This document shows, one piece after another, positions 1-8,985 of a stretch of 47,888 bases of DNA; within the stretch, counting starts at the first letter, position 1, and the number at the start of each line of letters is the position of its first letter. Below the pieces are notes generated by a model, which was given only the letters and a program-made list of their open reading frames with translations, was not told where the DNA came from and did no database searches. Both the position numbers and the translations under genes were made by a program. Source of the DNA: Candidatus Pollutiaquabacter sp. (GTDB taxonomy: Bacteria; Bacteroidota; Bacteroidia; AKYH767-A; 2013-40CM-41-45); contig CANIAS010000018.1 in the NCBI GenBank assembly GCA_947465495.1, positions 1-47,888 of the forward strand. Direction: 5' to 3'.

Positions 1-2
1 CC

Positions 3-1586
3 CGACGCCGTGGTGATGGTTAATGTTACATCGTAAATCCCTGTTGAATTGAAAACATGGGTAGCGGATGTAGTGGAAAAATTGTGCGGACCACTACCAT
101 CACTAAATCGCCATTCATAATTAGTAATAATGGGGTCTCCGGGTGAATTAACGTAGGCTGTGAACGAAAAGGTGTCCCCAACGCATCCACTGTCTGGTCT
201 GCTAAAATCAAGGGTAGGTTTTGCAATGACAATGTAATTAGGAATACTATAGGTATTGTTGCAACCGTTGGCATCCGTGATGGTTAATGTGACGGGGTAG
301 GAGCCAAATGCATGATAGGTGTGCGCAGCGCTAAAGGTAGTTGCGGTATTCAAAGCTCCGCTTGACGGATCGCCGAAGTCCCAGCTCCAAGAGGTCATAC
401 TGCCACTGGAATCTGCAAATTGTACCGTAAAGGAGGTGTCGCAAGCAGTACGATCGTTCGCTCCGAAACGAACGGTAGGCCTTGGTAAGACGGTAACAGT
501 CTGTGTAGCTGTGTCAGAACAACCACTTGCTACAACCACCAAGGTTACGGTAAAGGTTCCAGGTGAATTGAAAGCATGAGCGGGTGAGGCAACTTGCGAT
601 GAATTACTAGATCCACTCAGGGGGTCGCCAAAATTCCAGTAGTACGAACCGGATGTTCCTGTCGAATTGAAGTAAATGGTAGCGTCACGACAAATCTGCA
701 CTTCAGAGGCGGTGAAAGCGGCTTGAGGTGTAGTTAACACGATGGTCTGTGTGTCACTGCTGTTACATCCAGGGACACCAGCTACCAGCACAACATCAAA
801 GGTTCCTGAACTTTGAAAGGTATGTGTCGGAGAGCCTGCCGAGGATGTGTTTGATCCACTGTTTGGATCGTCGAAATTCCAACTAAACGTAGTGGTAAGT
901 TGTGATGTGTTGTTGAATTGAATAGTGGCAGGGGCATTGCATCCAGTGTTGCCACTGAAATTAAATGACGCAACAGGTCGTGGGTAAACATAGATTGTAT
1001 CATTTGAAACGCTATTGCAACCATTGACATCGGAAACCAGTAGGTTGGGGTAGAATGTCCGAACGCTAGATGTGCCGTTGTTAAACGTGTGCTGGATAGA
1101 TGAGCATGCTGTGTCTGCCGGTGAACCATCGTTATAGGTCCAAAGACATTGTGTAATGTTCCCGCTACCTGAAGTGCAGGTACTGGTAAACGTTACCGGC
1201 GTTCCTTCACAGACGGTATCCCCGCTAGTGACATACGATGCAATAGGATTGGCATACACCGTGATGTATCCGGTTTTTGTCTCTACGTCGGATGCTGCTC
1301 CGTTAAATACAGTCAATGAAACGGAATAAATTCCTGCTACGGAGTAGGTATGCGATGGGTTATTTTGACTGGACGTACTGCCGTCGCCGAAATTCCAAAG
1401 GTAATTGGTGATGGTTCCAGTAGAAGAATTTGTAAAGTTCACCGTGAGGTATCCCGCACATCCACTTCTGTCGTTAGTAGAAAACCCAGCGGTCAACTGT
1501 CCGAAACTATCAAAGCAGATAATTGTCAGTAAAAAAACGCTAAATAGATAGCGGTGGGATAAAATATACTTCGGCAATTTTTTCAT
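3..1586 (-). CDS. Multi-PKD-domain secreted protein (3' end beyond window)
   Basis: This is an uninterrupted minus-strand frame of 528 codons that starts at ATG 1586 and leaves the window without a stop. Residues 1-30 form a Lys-rich n-region plus hydrophobic core ending near DSFGQ, a plausible signal peptide. I see at least six PKD-type immunoglobulin-like units, marked by the W-x-F-x-D signature: WNFGDGS near residue 64, LWTYNDGS near 150, WNFDDPNSGS near 238, YWNFGDPLSGS near 317, WDFGDPSSGA near 401 and WRFSDGSG near 492. Most end in the usual H-x-F/Y plus V-x-L strand. Proteins of this build in Bacteroidota are usually surface adhesins or extracellular proteins with a C-terminal T9SS sorting domain. 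That end is not visible, so export by T9SS is inference. A promoter sits just upstream at 1608-1635. Confidence 0.85.
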   Translation of the reverse strand, partial: MKKLPKYILSHRYLFSVFLLTIICFDSFGQLTAGFSTNDRSGCAGYLTVNFTNSSTGTITNYLWNFGDGSTSSQNNPSHTYSVAGIYSVSLTVFNGAASDVETKTGYITVYANPIASYVTSGDTVCEGTPVTFTSTCTSGSGNITQCLWTYNDGSPADTACSSIQHTFNNGTSSVRTFYPNLLVSDVNGCNSVSNDTIYVYPRPVASFNFSGNTGCNAPATIQFNNTSQLTTTFSWNFDDPNSGSNTSSAGSPTHTFQSSGTFDVVLVAGVPGCNSSDTQTIVLTTPQAAFTASEVQICRDATIYFNSTGTSGSYYWNFGDPLSGSSNSSQVASPAHAFNSPGTFTVTLVVVASGCSDTATQTVTVLPRPTVRFGANDRTACDTSFTVQFADSSGSMTSWSWDFGDPSSGALNTATTFSAAHTYHAFGSYPVTLTITDANGCNNTYSIPNYIVIAKPTLDFSRPDSGCVGDTFSFTAYVNSPGDPIITNYEWRFSDGSGPHNFSTTSATHVFNSTGIYDVTLTITTAS

Positions 1587-1591
1587 CGGTG

Positions 1592-1606
1592 AAGGAATAA
1601 TTCCTT
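1592..1606. repeat. Palindrome AAGGAATAATTCCTT over predicted start site
   Basis: This is a perfect inverted repeat with 7-nt arms around a central A. It lies between the predicted -7 box of the PKD gene and its ATG. The position suits an operator, but no bound factor can be named. Confidence 0.5.
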
Positions 1607-1607
1607 T

Positions 1608-1635
1608 CAAATGTAGTATTTTATTTTACCTGCAA
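1608..1635 (-). promoter_or_regulatory. Bacteroidota-type promoter of the PKD gene
   Basis: Read on the minus strand, TTG (1635-1633) is followed after 17 nt by TACATTTG (1615-1608). This matches the Bacteroidota pattern TTG / TAnnTTTG with an accepted spacer. The ATG lies 22 nt beyond the -7 box. A 15-nt palindrome (1592-1606) covers the expected transcription start. Confidence 0.6.
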
Positions 1636-1727
1636 TTGGAAGCTACTATTGTGAGTAAATGTGTTATTAACGAAGTTGCTCACATTGTCTTTATTGCAGC
1701 AAATTACTGTAACTCTGCATTCAAGCG

Positions 1728-2801
1728 ATGTATCGATTTTTGTTAACCCGGCTGCTGAATGGCATGTTGGTGCTCCTAGGCGTAGCCGTGGTCATCTTCG
1801 TGTTGTTTTCTGTATTGCCGGCAGATCCGGCAAGGATGATGCTAGGACAACGCGCAGACAGCGCATCGGTAGCTGTCATTCAACGTGACCTTGGTACTGA
1901 CCTGCCCGTTATGTTGCAGTTTGTAAAGTTTATGGATGACCTATCTCCGCTGTCGTATTACTCTTTACGCGCTGAAGATCCGCTGTATAGGGATCTACAA
2001 TCCATCCCGCATTTTCAGGTGTATGCTGCTTCTGAAGGAGTCCTTGTTTTTAAAATGCCCTATCTACGTAGGTCGTATCAGTCCAAACGGGAAGTTTCCT
2101 CCATGCTTTCAGAACGAATACCTGACACGGCAATTTTGGCCTTTGCTGCCATTCTCCTCGCTACGATGTTGGGAATCCTATTAGGCACTGTTGCTGCCTT
2201 ATATAAGGATTCATGGATCGACCGCAGTTGCATGTTTTTCTCCATCTTCTTTGTATCTCTTCCTTCGTTTTTTGCTGCCATACTTTTCGCTTGGTTGTTC
2301 GGTTATATCTTGAGCGGATGGACTGGATTGCAAATGACTGGTGGATGGAAAGAAATAGATCCTTTTACAGGTGAATATACATCGTGGAAAAACCTGATTC
2401 TTCCTGCAGTGGTCTTGGGCTTACGACCATTATCCATCATCATGCAGCTTACTCGCAGTTCGATGTTGGAAGTATTCAGCATGGATTTTATTCGAACAGC
2501 TCGTGCAAAAGGTTTAACAGGTAATGTTGTGCTAATTCGTCATGCGCTTCGGAATGCAATGAATCCAGTGGTCACCGCCATCAGCGGCTGGATGGGTTCT
2601 TTGCTGGCCGGTGCAGTTTTTATAGAATATATATTCGGTTGGAATGGAATCGGTAAGCTCACCGTTCAGGCGTTAGAAAATTACGATTTACCAGTCGTGA
2701 TGGGTGTAGTACTCTTTGTCTCCTTTCTTTTTATTCTATTAAATATCATAGCTGATATTATCAACGGCTGGCTGGATCCACGGATTCGAGTCAGTGGATG
2801 A
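1728..2801 (+). CDS. ABC transporter permease, OppB/DppB type
   Basis: This 357-residue inner-membrane permease belongs to the peptide/nickel (binding-protein-dependent) uptake family. A first membrane helix (about 10-30) is followed by a soluble insertion (about 45-130). Five more hydrophobic segments lie near 133-157, 165-195, 222-240, 283-303 and 325-347. The cytoplasmic EAA-like loop that docks on the ATPase is visible near 252-283 (RTARAKGL followed by HALRNAMNP). The family normally works with a second permease, a binding protein and ATPases, but none of these is encoded nearby. The next gene is tpiA, whose likely start lies 26 nt after this stop. The ATG at 1728 gives a normal N-terminus. 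The substrate cannot be told from the sequence; oligopeptide is the default guess. Confidence 0.9.
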   Translation: MYRFLLTRLLNGMLVLLGVAVVIFVLFSVLPADPARMMLGQRADSASVAVIQRDLGTDLPVMLQFVKFMDDLSPLSYYSLRAEDPLYRDLQSIPHFQVYAASEGVLVFKMPYLRRSYQSKREVSSMLSERIPDTAILAFAAILLATMLGILLGTVAALYKDSWIDRSCMFFSIFFVSLPSFFAAILFAWLFGYILSGWTGLQMTGGWKEIDPFTGEYTSWKNLILPAVVLGLRPLSIIMQLTRSSMLEVFSMDFIRTARAKGLTGNVVLIRHALRNAMNPVVTAISGWMGSLLAGAVFIEYIFGWNGIGKLTVQALENYDLPVVMGVVLFVSFLFILLNIIADIINGWLDPRIRVSG

Positions 2802-2827
2802 ATTCGGTCTTAACATCTATCTTGATC

Positions 2828-3583
2828 ATGCCACAAAAAATCATAGCAGGTAATTGGAAAATGAACTTGAATTATGCACAAGCCATGACGTTGGCGGATG
2901 CGATTGCCGCTGGAATTACTGGCGAATCTTCCTGCGAAGTTATTCTGGCTCCGCCGTCCATCTATCTTCACGATGTTCTTCGTCGAATTGGACATCATGA
3001 TCGAATTTCAGTGGCCTCTCAGAATTGTGCAGACCGTGAGCCTGGCGCTTATACTGGCGAATTATCCGCCATGATGCTTGCATCAGTAGGCATTGATTAT
3101 TCCATCATTGGACATTCTGAACGTCGTATTTATTTTGGTGAATCAGATCCTTTGCTGGCTCGCAAAGTGGATCAATGTTTCAAGTATGGTATCCTGCCGA
3201 TATTTTGCTGTGGGGAGACATTGGATGAGCGTGAACAAGGCGTGCAGTCGGAAGTAGTTGAACGCCAACTTCGACAAGGATTATTTCATTTGTCAGAAGC
3301 TGAGTTGTCAGACTGCATCATTGCCTACGAACCTGTTTGGGCTATCGGTACCGGAAAGACAGCCACTCCTGGTCAAGCTCAAGAAATGCATTCCCTCATT
3401 CGTCAGCTACTACGTGGCATTTCTGATTCTGTGGCTGAACGAGTTTCTATTTTGTACGGCGGTAGTGTAACACCTGCAACTGCCCAGGAAATGCTGGCAT
3501 CTCAGGATGTAGATGGAGCATTAGTTGGAGGAGCCTCCCTGAAAGCCGACGATTTCCTCTCTATCATACAAGCTTGTCGTTGA
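2828..3583 (+). CDS. tpiA: Triose-phosphate isomerase
   Basis: The enzyme interconverts dihydroxyacetone phosphate and glyceraldehyde 3-phosphate in glycolysis and gluconeogenesis. The TIM-barrel protein has 251 residues, the normal family length. The catalytic residues are visible: Lys11 in NWKMN, His96 in IIGHSERR and Glu168 in AYEPVWAIGTGK, which also holds the mobile lid loop. YGGSV near the end supplies phosphate-binding glycines. The frame is open from an ATG at 2798, which would overlap the permease stop. I chose ATG 2828 because the protein then begins MPQKIIAGNWKMN, the standard family start. No Shine-Dalgarno site supports either choice. The gene is cytoplasmic and probably cotranscribed with prmA, which starts 16 nt later. 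Confidence 0.96.
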   Translation: MPQKIIAGNWKMNLNYAQAMTLADAIAAGITGESSCEVILAPPSIYLHDVLRRIGHHDRISVASQNCADREPGAYTGELSAMMLASVGIDYSIIGHSERRIYFGESDPLLARKVDQCFKYGILPIFCCGETLDEREQGVQSEVVERQLRQGLFHLSEAELSDCIIAYEPVWAIGTGKTATPGQAQEMHSLIRQLLRGISDSVAERVSILYGGSVTPATAQEMLASQDVDGALVGGASLKADDFLSIIQACR

Positions 3584-3599
3584 TTTCAATTAAACTACT

Positions 3600-4430
3600 A
3601 TGGATTATTATTGCGCATCAATTCCCCTGGATTCTGTCAGCGAAGAAATTATCGTGGCATTTCTAGCTGAGGCTGGATTTGATATGTTTGAAAACGTTCC
3701 TGAAGGTTTGCGAGCGTTTATTCCTGCTGAAGGACATACCCGTGAATCCATCTTAGAACTCGTAAAGGATATTCCTGCTGAAATTATAGGCGAACATTGG
3801 TCGTTGGAATTTGTGCCTGATCAGAACTGGAACGAAACCTGGGAGAAAAGTTTTTCCCCCGTAATTATCGCTAGGCAAGTAGTAATTCGTGCTCCTTTTC
3901 ATGTATCACCAGATCCATCGTTGACGGAACTGATTATCGAACCCAAGATGTCATTCGGTACAGGACATCATCCTACCACAGCATTAATGGTCGAAGCCAT
4001 GTTAGCCGAAAAATGGTCCGATAAGCAGGTGTTGGACATGGGTTGTGGAAGTGGTGTATTGGCCATTCTTGCGGAAAAGTTAGGTGCAACCGCTGTGCTT
4101 GCGATTGATATTGATGATTGGGCGGTACAGAATACCGAAGAAAACGTAGAACGCAATCTATGCACTAGTATCTCCGTTCAAAAAGGGAATGCCGGATTGC
4201 TCTCCGCGTTGAAGTTTCATGCAATTCTAGCCAATATTAATCGTAACATCCTGCTTCATGATATTCCCTCGTATGCTGATGTATTGGAGCAGGGTGGAAC
4301 GCTTTTTATTAGCGGTTTTCTCGTTCAGGATGAAAGTATATTGGTGGAAAAAGCAGAGGCTGCAGGTTTATCCAAATCAGGTGCTCGTATCAGTGATCAA
4401 TGGATGATGTTGGAATTTGTTAAACAGTGA
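3600..4430 (+). CDS. prmA: Ribosomal protein L11 methyltransferase
   Basis: This SAM-dependent enzyme methylates ribosomal protein L11 in the cytoplasm. The 276-residue protein has a variable N-terminal substrate-recognition part (1-110) and a class I methyltransferase fold. FGTGHHPTT near 119 is the family-specific motif. DMGCGSGVLAI near 146 is the SAM-binding glycine-rich loop, ID-ID near 168 the acidic ribose-binding strand, and LANINRNIL near 210 the N-x-x-R/N motif of the active site. ATG 3600 gives the expected N-terminus. Its stop codon overlaps a GTG that opens the next reading frame, so translation of the two may be coupled. Confidence 0.95.
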   Translation: MDYYCASIPLDSVSEEIIVAFLAEAGFDMFENVPEGLRAFIPAEGHTRESILELVKDIPAEIIGEHWSLEFVPDQNWNETWEKSFSPVIIARQVVIRAPFHVSPDPSLTELIIEPKMSFGTGHHPTTALMVEAMLAEKWSDKQVLDMGCGSGVLAILAEKLGATAVLAIDIDDWAVQNTEENVERNLCTSISVQKGNAGLLSALKFHAILANINRNILLHDIPSYADVLEQGGTLFISGFLVQDESILVEKAEAAGLSKSGARISDQWMMLEFVKQ

Positions 4431-4441
4431 AGAAAATTACT

Positions 4442-7400
4442 ATGTATAAGATTTTTTCGTTCGTCATGTTCATCTTCGTTTGGATGTTCACTCTTACAGG
4501 AACAGCTCAGACGCTTCGTAATTTCACCTCGGAACCGGTTAAGTTTTCGCAGGAAATGCAGGCCTTCCTACAGGAAACGGATAAACGAGAAGGTCAACAA
4601 TTAATGGAAGCCTTTCTTCCTTCCTGGACCGGTGGCAAGTTTACCGCTTCTCAGCAGGAAGCCATCTATAAAACGTGCAATTCTATGTTGCGCAAGCGAA
4701 TGAAAGCATTTCCGGAATTCAGGAACTACATCGCTTCACTAACCAGTTTCGCTAATTCTGAACAATCGCAGGAGAGTTTTAATTCGTGGCAGACGAGCAT
4801 TGATAAATTGTTGCTATTACCAGCACGCTATTTTTCAAATTATATAAATGTTTGCAATTGGCTTTTCCGTGATAATACATTGTATGAATCCTCTTCCACA
4901 CGTTGGTATTCCTCCGAAAGAAATTACCGTTTTGAATTTGATTCTATTCCTAAAATTATTTTCCCTGTAACTTCAATTATTTGCACATCTAAAAATGATT
5001 CTTCGGTAATTGCCGCCACACAAGGGGTTTATTACCCTACCAAGCAGTCATTTTATGGACGGGGTGGAAAGGTCAATTGGATGCGCGCAGGTTTGGATGA
5101 GTCAAGTGCGCGGGCAGAGTTGTCTGCTTTTGTTATTGATGTAACTGGAAGCGATTTTAAGGCTGACTCTACCGTTTTTTATTTTCCAAAATATTTTAAG
5201 CAGCCGCTGATTGGACGCTATTCCGATAAACTGTTGGCCAACGTTACCACTGAAAATGCTACCTATCCACGCTTCGAATCGTATACCACTGAATTTCGCA
5301 TAAAGGATATTGTGCCTGGTATCGACTATTACGGTGGATATTCAATGGTTGGTGCAAGGATGGTCGGATCAGGTACTAAGGAGCAGAAAGCGATAATTTC
5401 AATTCAACGCTCGGGAAAACCCTTTTTCATGGCATACTCCAATGGTTTTTCCATTCGAAAAGATCGAATTACCAGTGATAATACAGCGGTGTGTTTTTAT
5501 TTAGCCAATGATTCGATTTATCATCCTAGTTTGACGTTGAAATACATGGTAGACGACAAGGAGTTAACCTTGATTCGAGCAGAAGAAGGTAAATCAAAGG
5601 CTCCTTATTGGGATTCCTACCATCAGGTTGATATGTATTTCGATGGATTGTATTGGAAGATTAATGAGCCGGTGGTCAATATGAAAATGATTAGTGCAGC
5701 CGACGAAAGCAAAGCAGTTTTTGAGTCAGCTAATTTTTTTAGGAAAAGTCGATTTGCGCAGTTGCAGGGAATTAGTCAAGTACATCCGCTTTTCATACTT
5801 AAACAATATTGCGATAATCATGCGACACGCGAAATTTATACCGAAGACCTTGCAAAGGAAATGCGGATGGCTCCAAGTGAAGTCAGGTCAATGTTCCTCA
5901 GTTTCTCTAACTATGGATTTGTCACATACGATGGTACAGATGACAAAGCAATTGTAAAGGACCGACTAATTTATTATTTACAGGCCAATGTGGGGAAAGT
6001 AGACTATGACGTATTGCAATTCGAATCAACCATTAAGGCTCTGCCAAATGCTAGTATTAACTTGTTGAACAATGAGATTACTTTGCGTGGATTAGCTCCC
6101 ATTGTTTTGTCTGATAGTCAAAATGTAGTCATTTTCCCGAAGGAGCAGGAAATTAAATTAGGTAAAAACAGAGACTTCACCTTTGCTGGTCGATTGAAAG
6201 CTGGTCGCTTTGAGTTTTATGGGAAACAATTTAGTTTCGACTACCAAAATTTCAAAGTGAATCTGGATAATGTGGATTCTCTAAGATTAAAAGTGGAAAG
6301 CGATAATCCGTCCGAAATGGATAACTACGGGAATCGTAAACTCGTCTTTGTGCGTAGCGTATTGGAGAATATCACCGGTGATTTGTTGATTGATAATCCG
6401 ATAAACAAATCTGGAAGGAAGGAGTATCCGGAATATCCAGTATTTAATTCGAAAAAAGATTCATACGTTTTTTACGATCGTACTTGGATTCAAGATGGGG
6501 TATACGACCGCGATAAATTTTATTTCCACTTGGATCCATTCTCCATCGATTCACTGGATAATTTCAGTCGCGCTGGGTTAAGTTTTGGTGGTGAATTTGT
6601 CTCGGCAGGTATCTTTGCAGACTTTCGAGATTCACTCAAATTACAAACGGACCTTTCACTTGGATTGATTCGCAGTACAGGATCCGCAGGCTGGCAGGCG
6701 TATGGTGGTAAAGGTAAATTCACCAACGAACTGCAACTGAGTAACCGCGGTTTATGGGGAGATGGCACCTTGGATTATTTGACTTCAGTGTCTGTGTCAG
6801 ATGCATTTCTTTTCTTGCCCGATTCCCTGAATGCGAATGTGTTTAAATTCACTAATCGAAAAGAAACACTGGCCAACGTAGAATTCCCGGGAGTTATCGG
6901 GGACTCCGTCTACTTACATTGGGAGCCGAAAAAAGATTTCATGGATATAAATCGTCGTCAAATTGATATTTTAATGTATGAACGGCAGGTGGCAATGACC
7001 GGAGACCTTACCTTGAGTCCTCCGGGAATGAGTGGTCGTGGAACCATGAAATTCGTTACTTCTGAACTTGATTCGAAACTGTTTAAATACAAGTCAAATG
7101 TGTTTGATGCTGACACGTCCAATTTTCGACTCAACTCTGATGATGCTGCAGCTTTGGCGTTTTCAACGGATAATATTCGTTCACACATTGATTTCGTAGG
7201 TCGATTTGGTGATTTTAAGTCGAATGGAGGAGGCACCTATGTGAAATTCCCGCTGAATCAATACATCAGTTTCATTGATCAGTTCAAATGGTACATGGAC
7301 CAGCAAGAACTCGAGTTGAGTTCGTCTGGAACTGTAGCATCTCAGCCAACAGCTAATGATACAACCGTTACGAACATTACGTTATCAGGTTCGGAATTTG

Positions 7401-8935
7401 TCAGTCTGGAAGCACGGCAAGATTCATTGCGTTTCAAAGCACCATTCGCTCGTTATTCGTTAAAGGATTATTTAATCAAGGCCGAACAGGTTGCCCTAAT
7501 TCAAACGGCTGACGCCTATGTAATACCTGATAGCGGAAAAGTAGTAGTTGAGCGTTATGCTAAAATGCGAACATTGAATCAGTCGCGCATTATTGCCAAT
7601 ACTACCACCAAGTACCATACAATTTACAATGCATCGGTGGATGTTTTAGGAAGAAAGAATTATACTGCTACCGGAGATTATGACTACATCGATGAGAAAA
7701 GTGTAAAACACCACTTTCATTTTGACAATATTCAGGTGGATACAGCCTATCAGACTATAGCTTCGGGTGAATTAACAGTGGAATCCGGATTTCCACTCAG
7801 TGCCAATTTTCTGTTCAAAGGAGGAGTGTTATTACAAGCATCGCACCAGTTTTTGACCTTCTCTGGATTCGCCAAGCCTAATTTCCAGTGTAGTAACGTT
7901 GAACGTAATTGGATTAAGTTTACCGGAGATATCAATCCAATGAATGTGGCTATTCCAATCAATGGACCTGTCACTGATGCCGGAAACAAGCTGGTAGCTT
8001 CAATTGCACAAGCAAGTGATAGTACAGGCATTTATGCAGCGTTTTTATTGCCTAAAGGCAAAGCCACGGATTTAGAAATTATCAGTGCTTCCGGAGTTCT
8101 ATATTTCGATAAGCCCACTGGTCAGTTTAGAATAACTACCCAAGAGCGATTGGAGAAACCAACGAATCCTGGTAACTTCTTGAGTTTGGACGATAAAAAA
8201 TGCCTGGTTTATGGAGAAGGCAGACTTGATTTCGGATCTCAGTTAGGTCAGATGGAACTCATTACTGTTGGTAATGTGACGAACAATCTAAACAATGATA
8301 GTACCCAACTGGATGTTTTAGCGGCAGTCGATTTTCCATTTGAGAATGACGCCTTGAAATCGATGGCAGAACAATTGGCTCAAAATCCATTGCTGGATCC
8401 GACAATAGATGTTGGACGTACAACCTTTGAACGTGGAATTACTGAATTAGCCGGCAAGGAGAAGGCCGAAAAGATACTGGCAGAACTTAACTTGTATGGT
8501 TCATTTAAAAAAATTCCGGAAGAGCTACGGCATACCTTGTTTCTTTCGGAGTTGAAGTTAGCTTGGGACAATAGCACAAAATCATATCGCTCCATAGGCC
8601 CGATTGGCTTGGGTAGTATTGAAAAGATTTCAGTCAATAAAAAGATGAAAGGATTCGTGGAAATCATTCACAAGCGAACCGGCGATGCGTTCAATGTGTA
8701 TTTAGAACCAGAAGATGGAACCTGGTATTATTTCAGCTATGCCCGTGGATTAATGCAAACCCTTTCGACCAATACTGCGTTCAACGAGTCAATTAATAAA
8801 CTAAAACCGGAAAAACGGGTATCCAAAGTGAAGGAGAAACCTGATTTTGAATACATGATCACCACTGACCGTGCTGTGCGTAACTTCCTGAAACGGATGC
8901 AACCACAACCGGAACCAGAACAGGATGGTCGATAA
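4442..8935 (+). CDS. Very large exported protein of unknown function
   Basis: I do not recognise this 1497-residue protein. It starts with a signal peptide (hydrophobic 5-20, cut likely after TGTAQ), and no further clear membrane helix follows. Residues about 30-140 look helical. A region near 440-530 (KQYCDNHATREIY, LAKEMRMAPSEVRSMF) resembles a winged-helix fold. From about 530 to 1400 there are short alternating strands rich in Asp, Ser and aromatic residues, as in long beta-solenoid, beta-propeller or AsmA-like periplasmic proteins. The C-terminus is charged and Pro/Glu-rich. I prefer ATG 4442; GTG 4427 overlaps the prmA stop and adds five residues (MKKIT) that would also suit a signal peptide. 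I see no lipobox and no T9SS sorting domain, so periplasmic or outer-membrane-associated location is inference. Base composition resembles its neighbours. Confidence 0.85.
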   Translation: MYKIFSFVMFIFVWMFTLTGTAQTLRNFTSEPVKFSQEMQAFLQETDKREGQQLMEAFLPSWTGGKFTASQQEAIYKTCNSMLRKRMKAFPEFRNYIASLTSFANSEQSQESFNSWQTSIDKLLLLPARYFSNYINVCNWLFRDNTLYESSSTRWYSSERNYRFEFDSIPKIIFPVTSIICTSKNDSSVIAATQGVYYPTKQSFYGRGGKVNWMRAGLDESSARAELSAFVIDVTGSDFKADSTVFYFPKYFKQPLIGRYSDKLLANVTTENATYPRFESYTTEFRIKDIVPGIDYYGGYSMVGARMVGSGTKEQKAIISIQRSGKPFFMAYSNGFSIRKDRITSDNTAVCFYLANDSIYHPSLTLKYMVDDKELTLIRAEEGKSKAPYWDSYHQVDMYFDGLYWKINEPVVNMKMISAADESKAVFESANFFRKSRFAQLQGISQVHPLFILKQYCDNHATREIYTEDLAKEMRMAPSEVRSMFLSFSNYGFVTYDGTDDKAIVKDRLIYYLQANVGKVDYDVLQFESTIKALPNASINLLNNEITLRGLAPIVLSDSQNVVIFPKEQEIKLGKNRDFTFAGRLKAGRFEFYGKQFSFDYQNFKVNLDNVDSLRLKVESDNPSEMDNYGNRKLVFVRSVLENITGDLLIDNPINKSGRKEYPEYPVFNSKKDSYVFYDRTWIQDGVYDRDKFYFHLDPFSIDSLDNFSRAGLSFGGEFVSAGIFADFRDSLKLQTDLSLGLIRSTGSAGWQAYGGKGKFTNELQLSNRGLWGDGTLDYLTSVSVSDAFLFLPDSLNANVFKFTNRKETLANVEFPGVIGDSVYLHWEPKKDFMDINRRQIDILMYERQVAMTGDLTLSPPGMSGRGTMKFVTSELDSKLFKYKSNVFDADTSNFRLNSDDAAALAFSTDNIRSHIDFVGRFGDFKSNGGGTYVKFPLNQYISFIDQFKWYMDQQELELSSSGTVASQPTANDTTVTNITLSGSEFVSLEARQDSLRFKAPFARYSLKDYLIKAEQVALIQTADAYVIPDSGKVVVERYAKMRTLNQSRIIANTTTKYHTIYNASVDVLGRKNYTATGDYDYIDEKSVKHHFHFDNIQVDTAYQTIASGELTVESGFPLSANFLFKGGVLLQASHQFLTFSGFAKPNFQCSNVERNWIKFTGDINPMNVAIPINGPVTDAGNKLVASIAQASDSTGIYAAFLLPKGKATDLEIISASGVLYFDKPTGQFRITTQERLEKPTNPGNFLSLDDKKCLVYGEGRLDFGSQLGQMELITVGNVTNNLNNDSTQLDVLAAVDFPFENDALKSMAEQLAQNPLLDPTIDVGRTTFERGITELAGKEKAEKILAELNLYGSFKKIPEELRHTLFLSELKLAWDNSTKSYRSIGPIGLGSIEKISVNKKMKGFVEIIHKRTGDAFNVYLEPEDGTWYYFSYARGLMQTLSTNTAFNESINKLKPEKRVSKVKEKPDFEYMITTDRAVRNFLKRMQPQPEPEQDGR

Positions 8936-8985
8936 TTGGTTGGTTTTAGTAAATTGCCATTCATTAACTGCGATTAAACGATATT

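Noticed and set aside
319-1532. Plus-strand frames inside the left-hand region
   Set aside because: The minus strand carries a continuous multi-PKD frame with clear domain signatures; the plus frames are shorter shadows.
2798-2827. Upstream ATG for triose-phosphate isomerase overlapping the permease stop
   Set aside because: The ten added residues have no counterpart in the family, which begins at the MPQKIIAGNWKMN segment.
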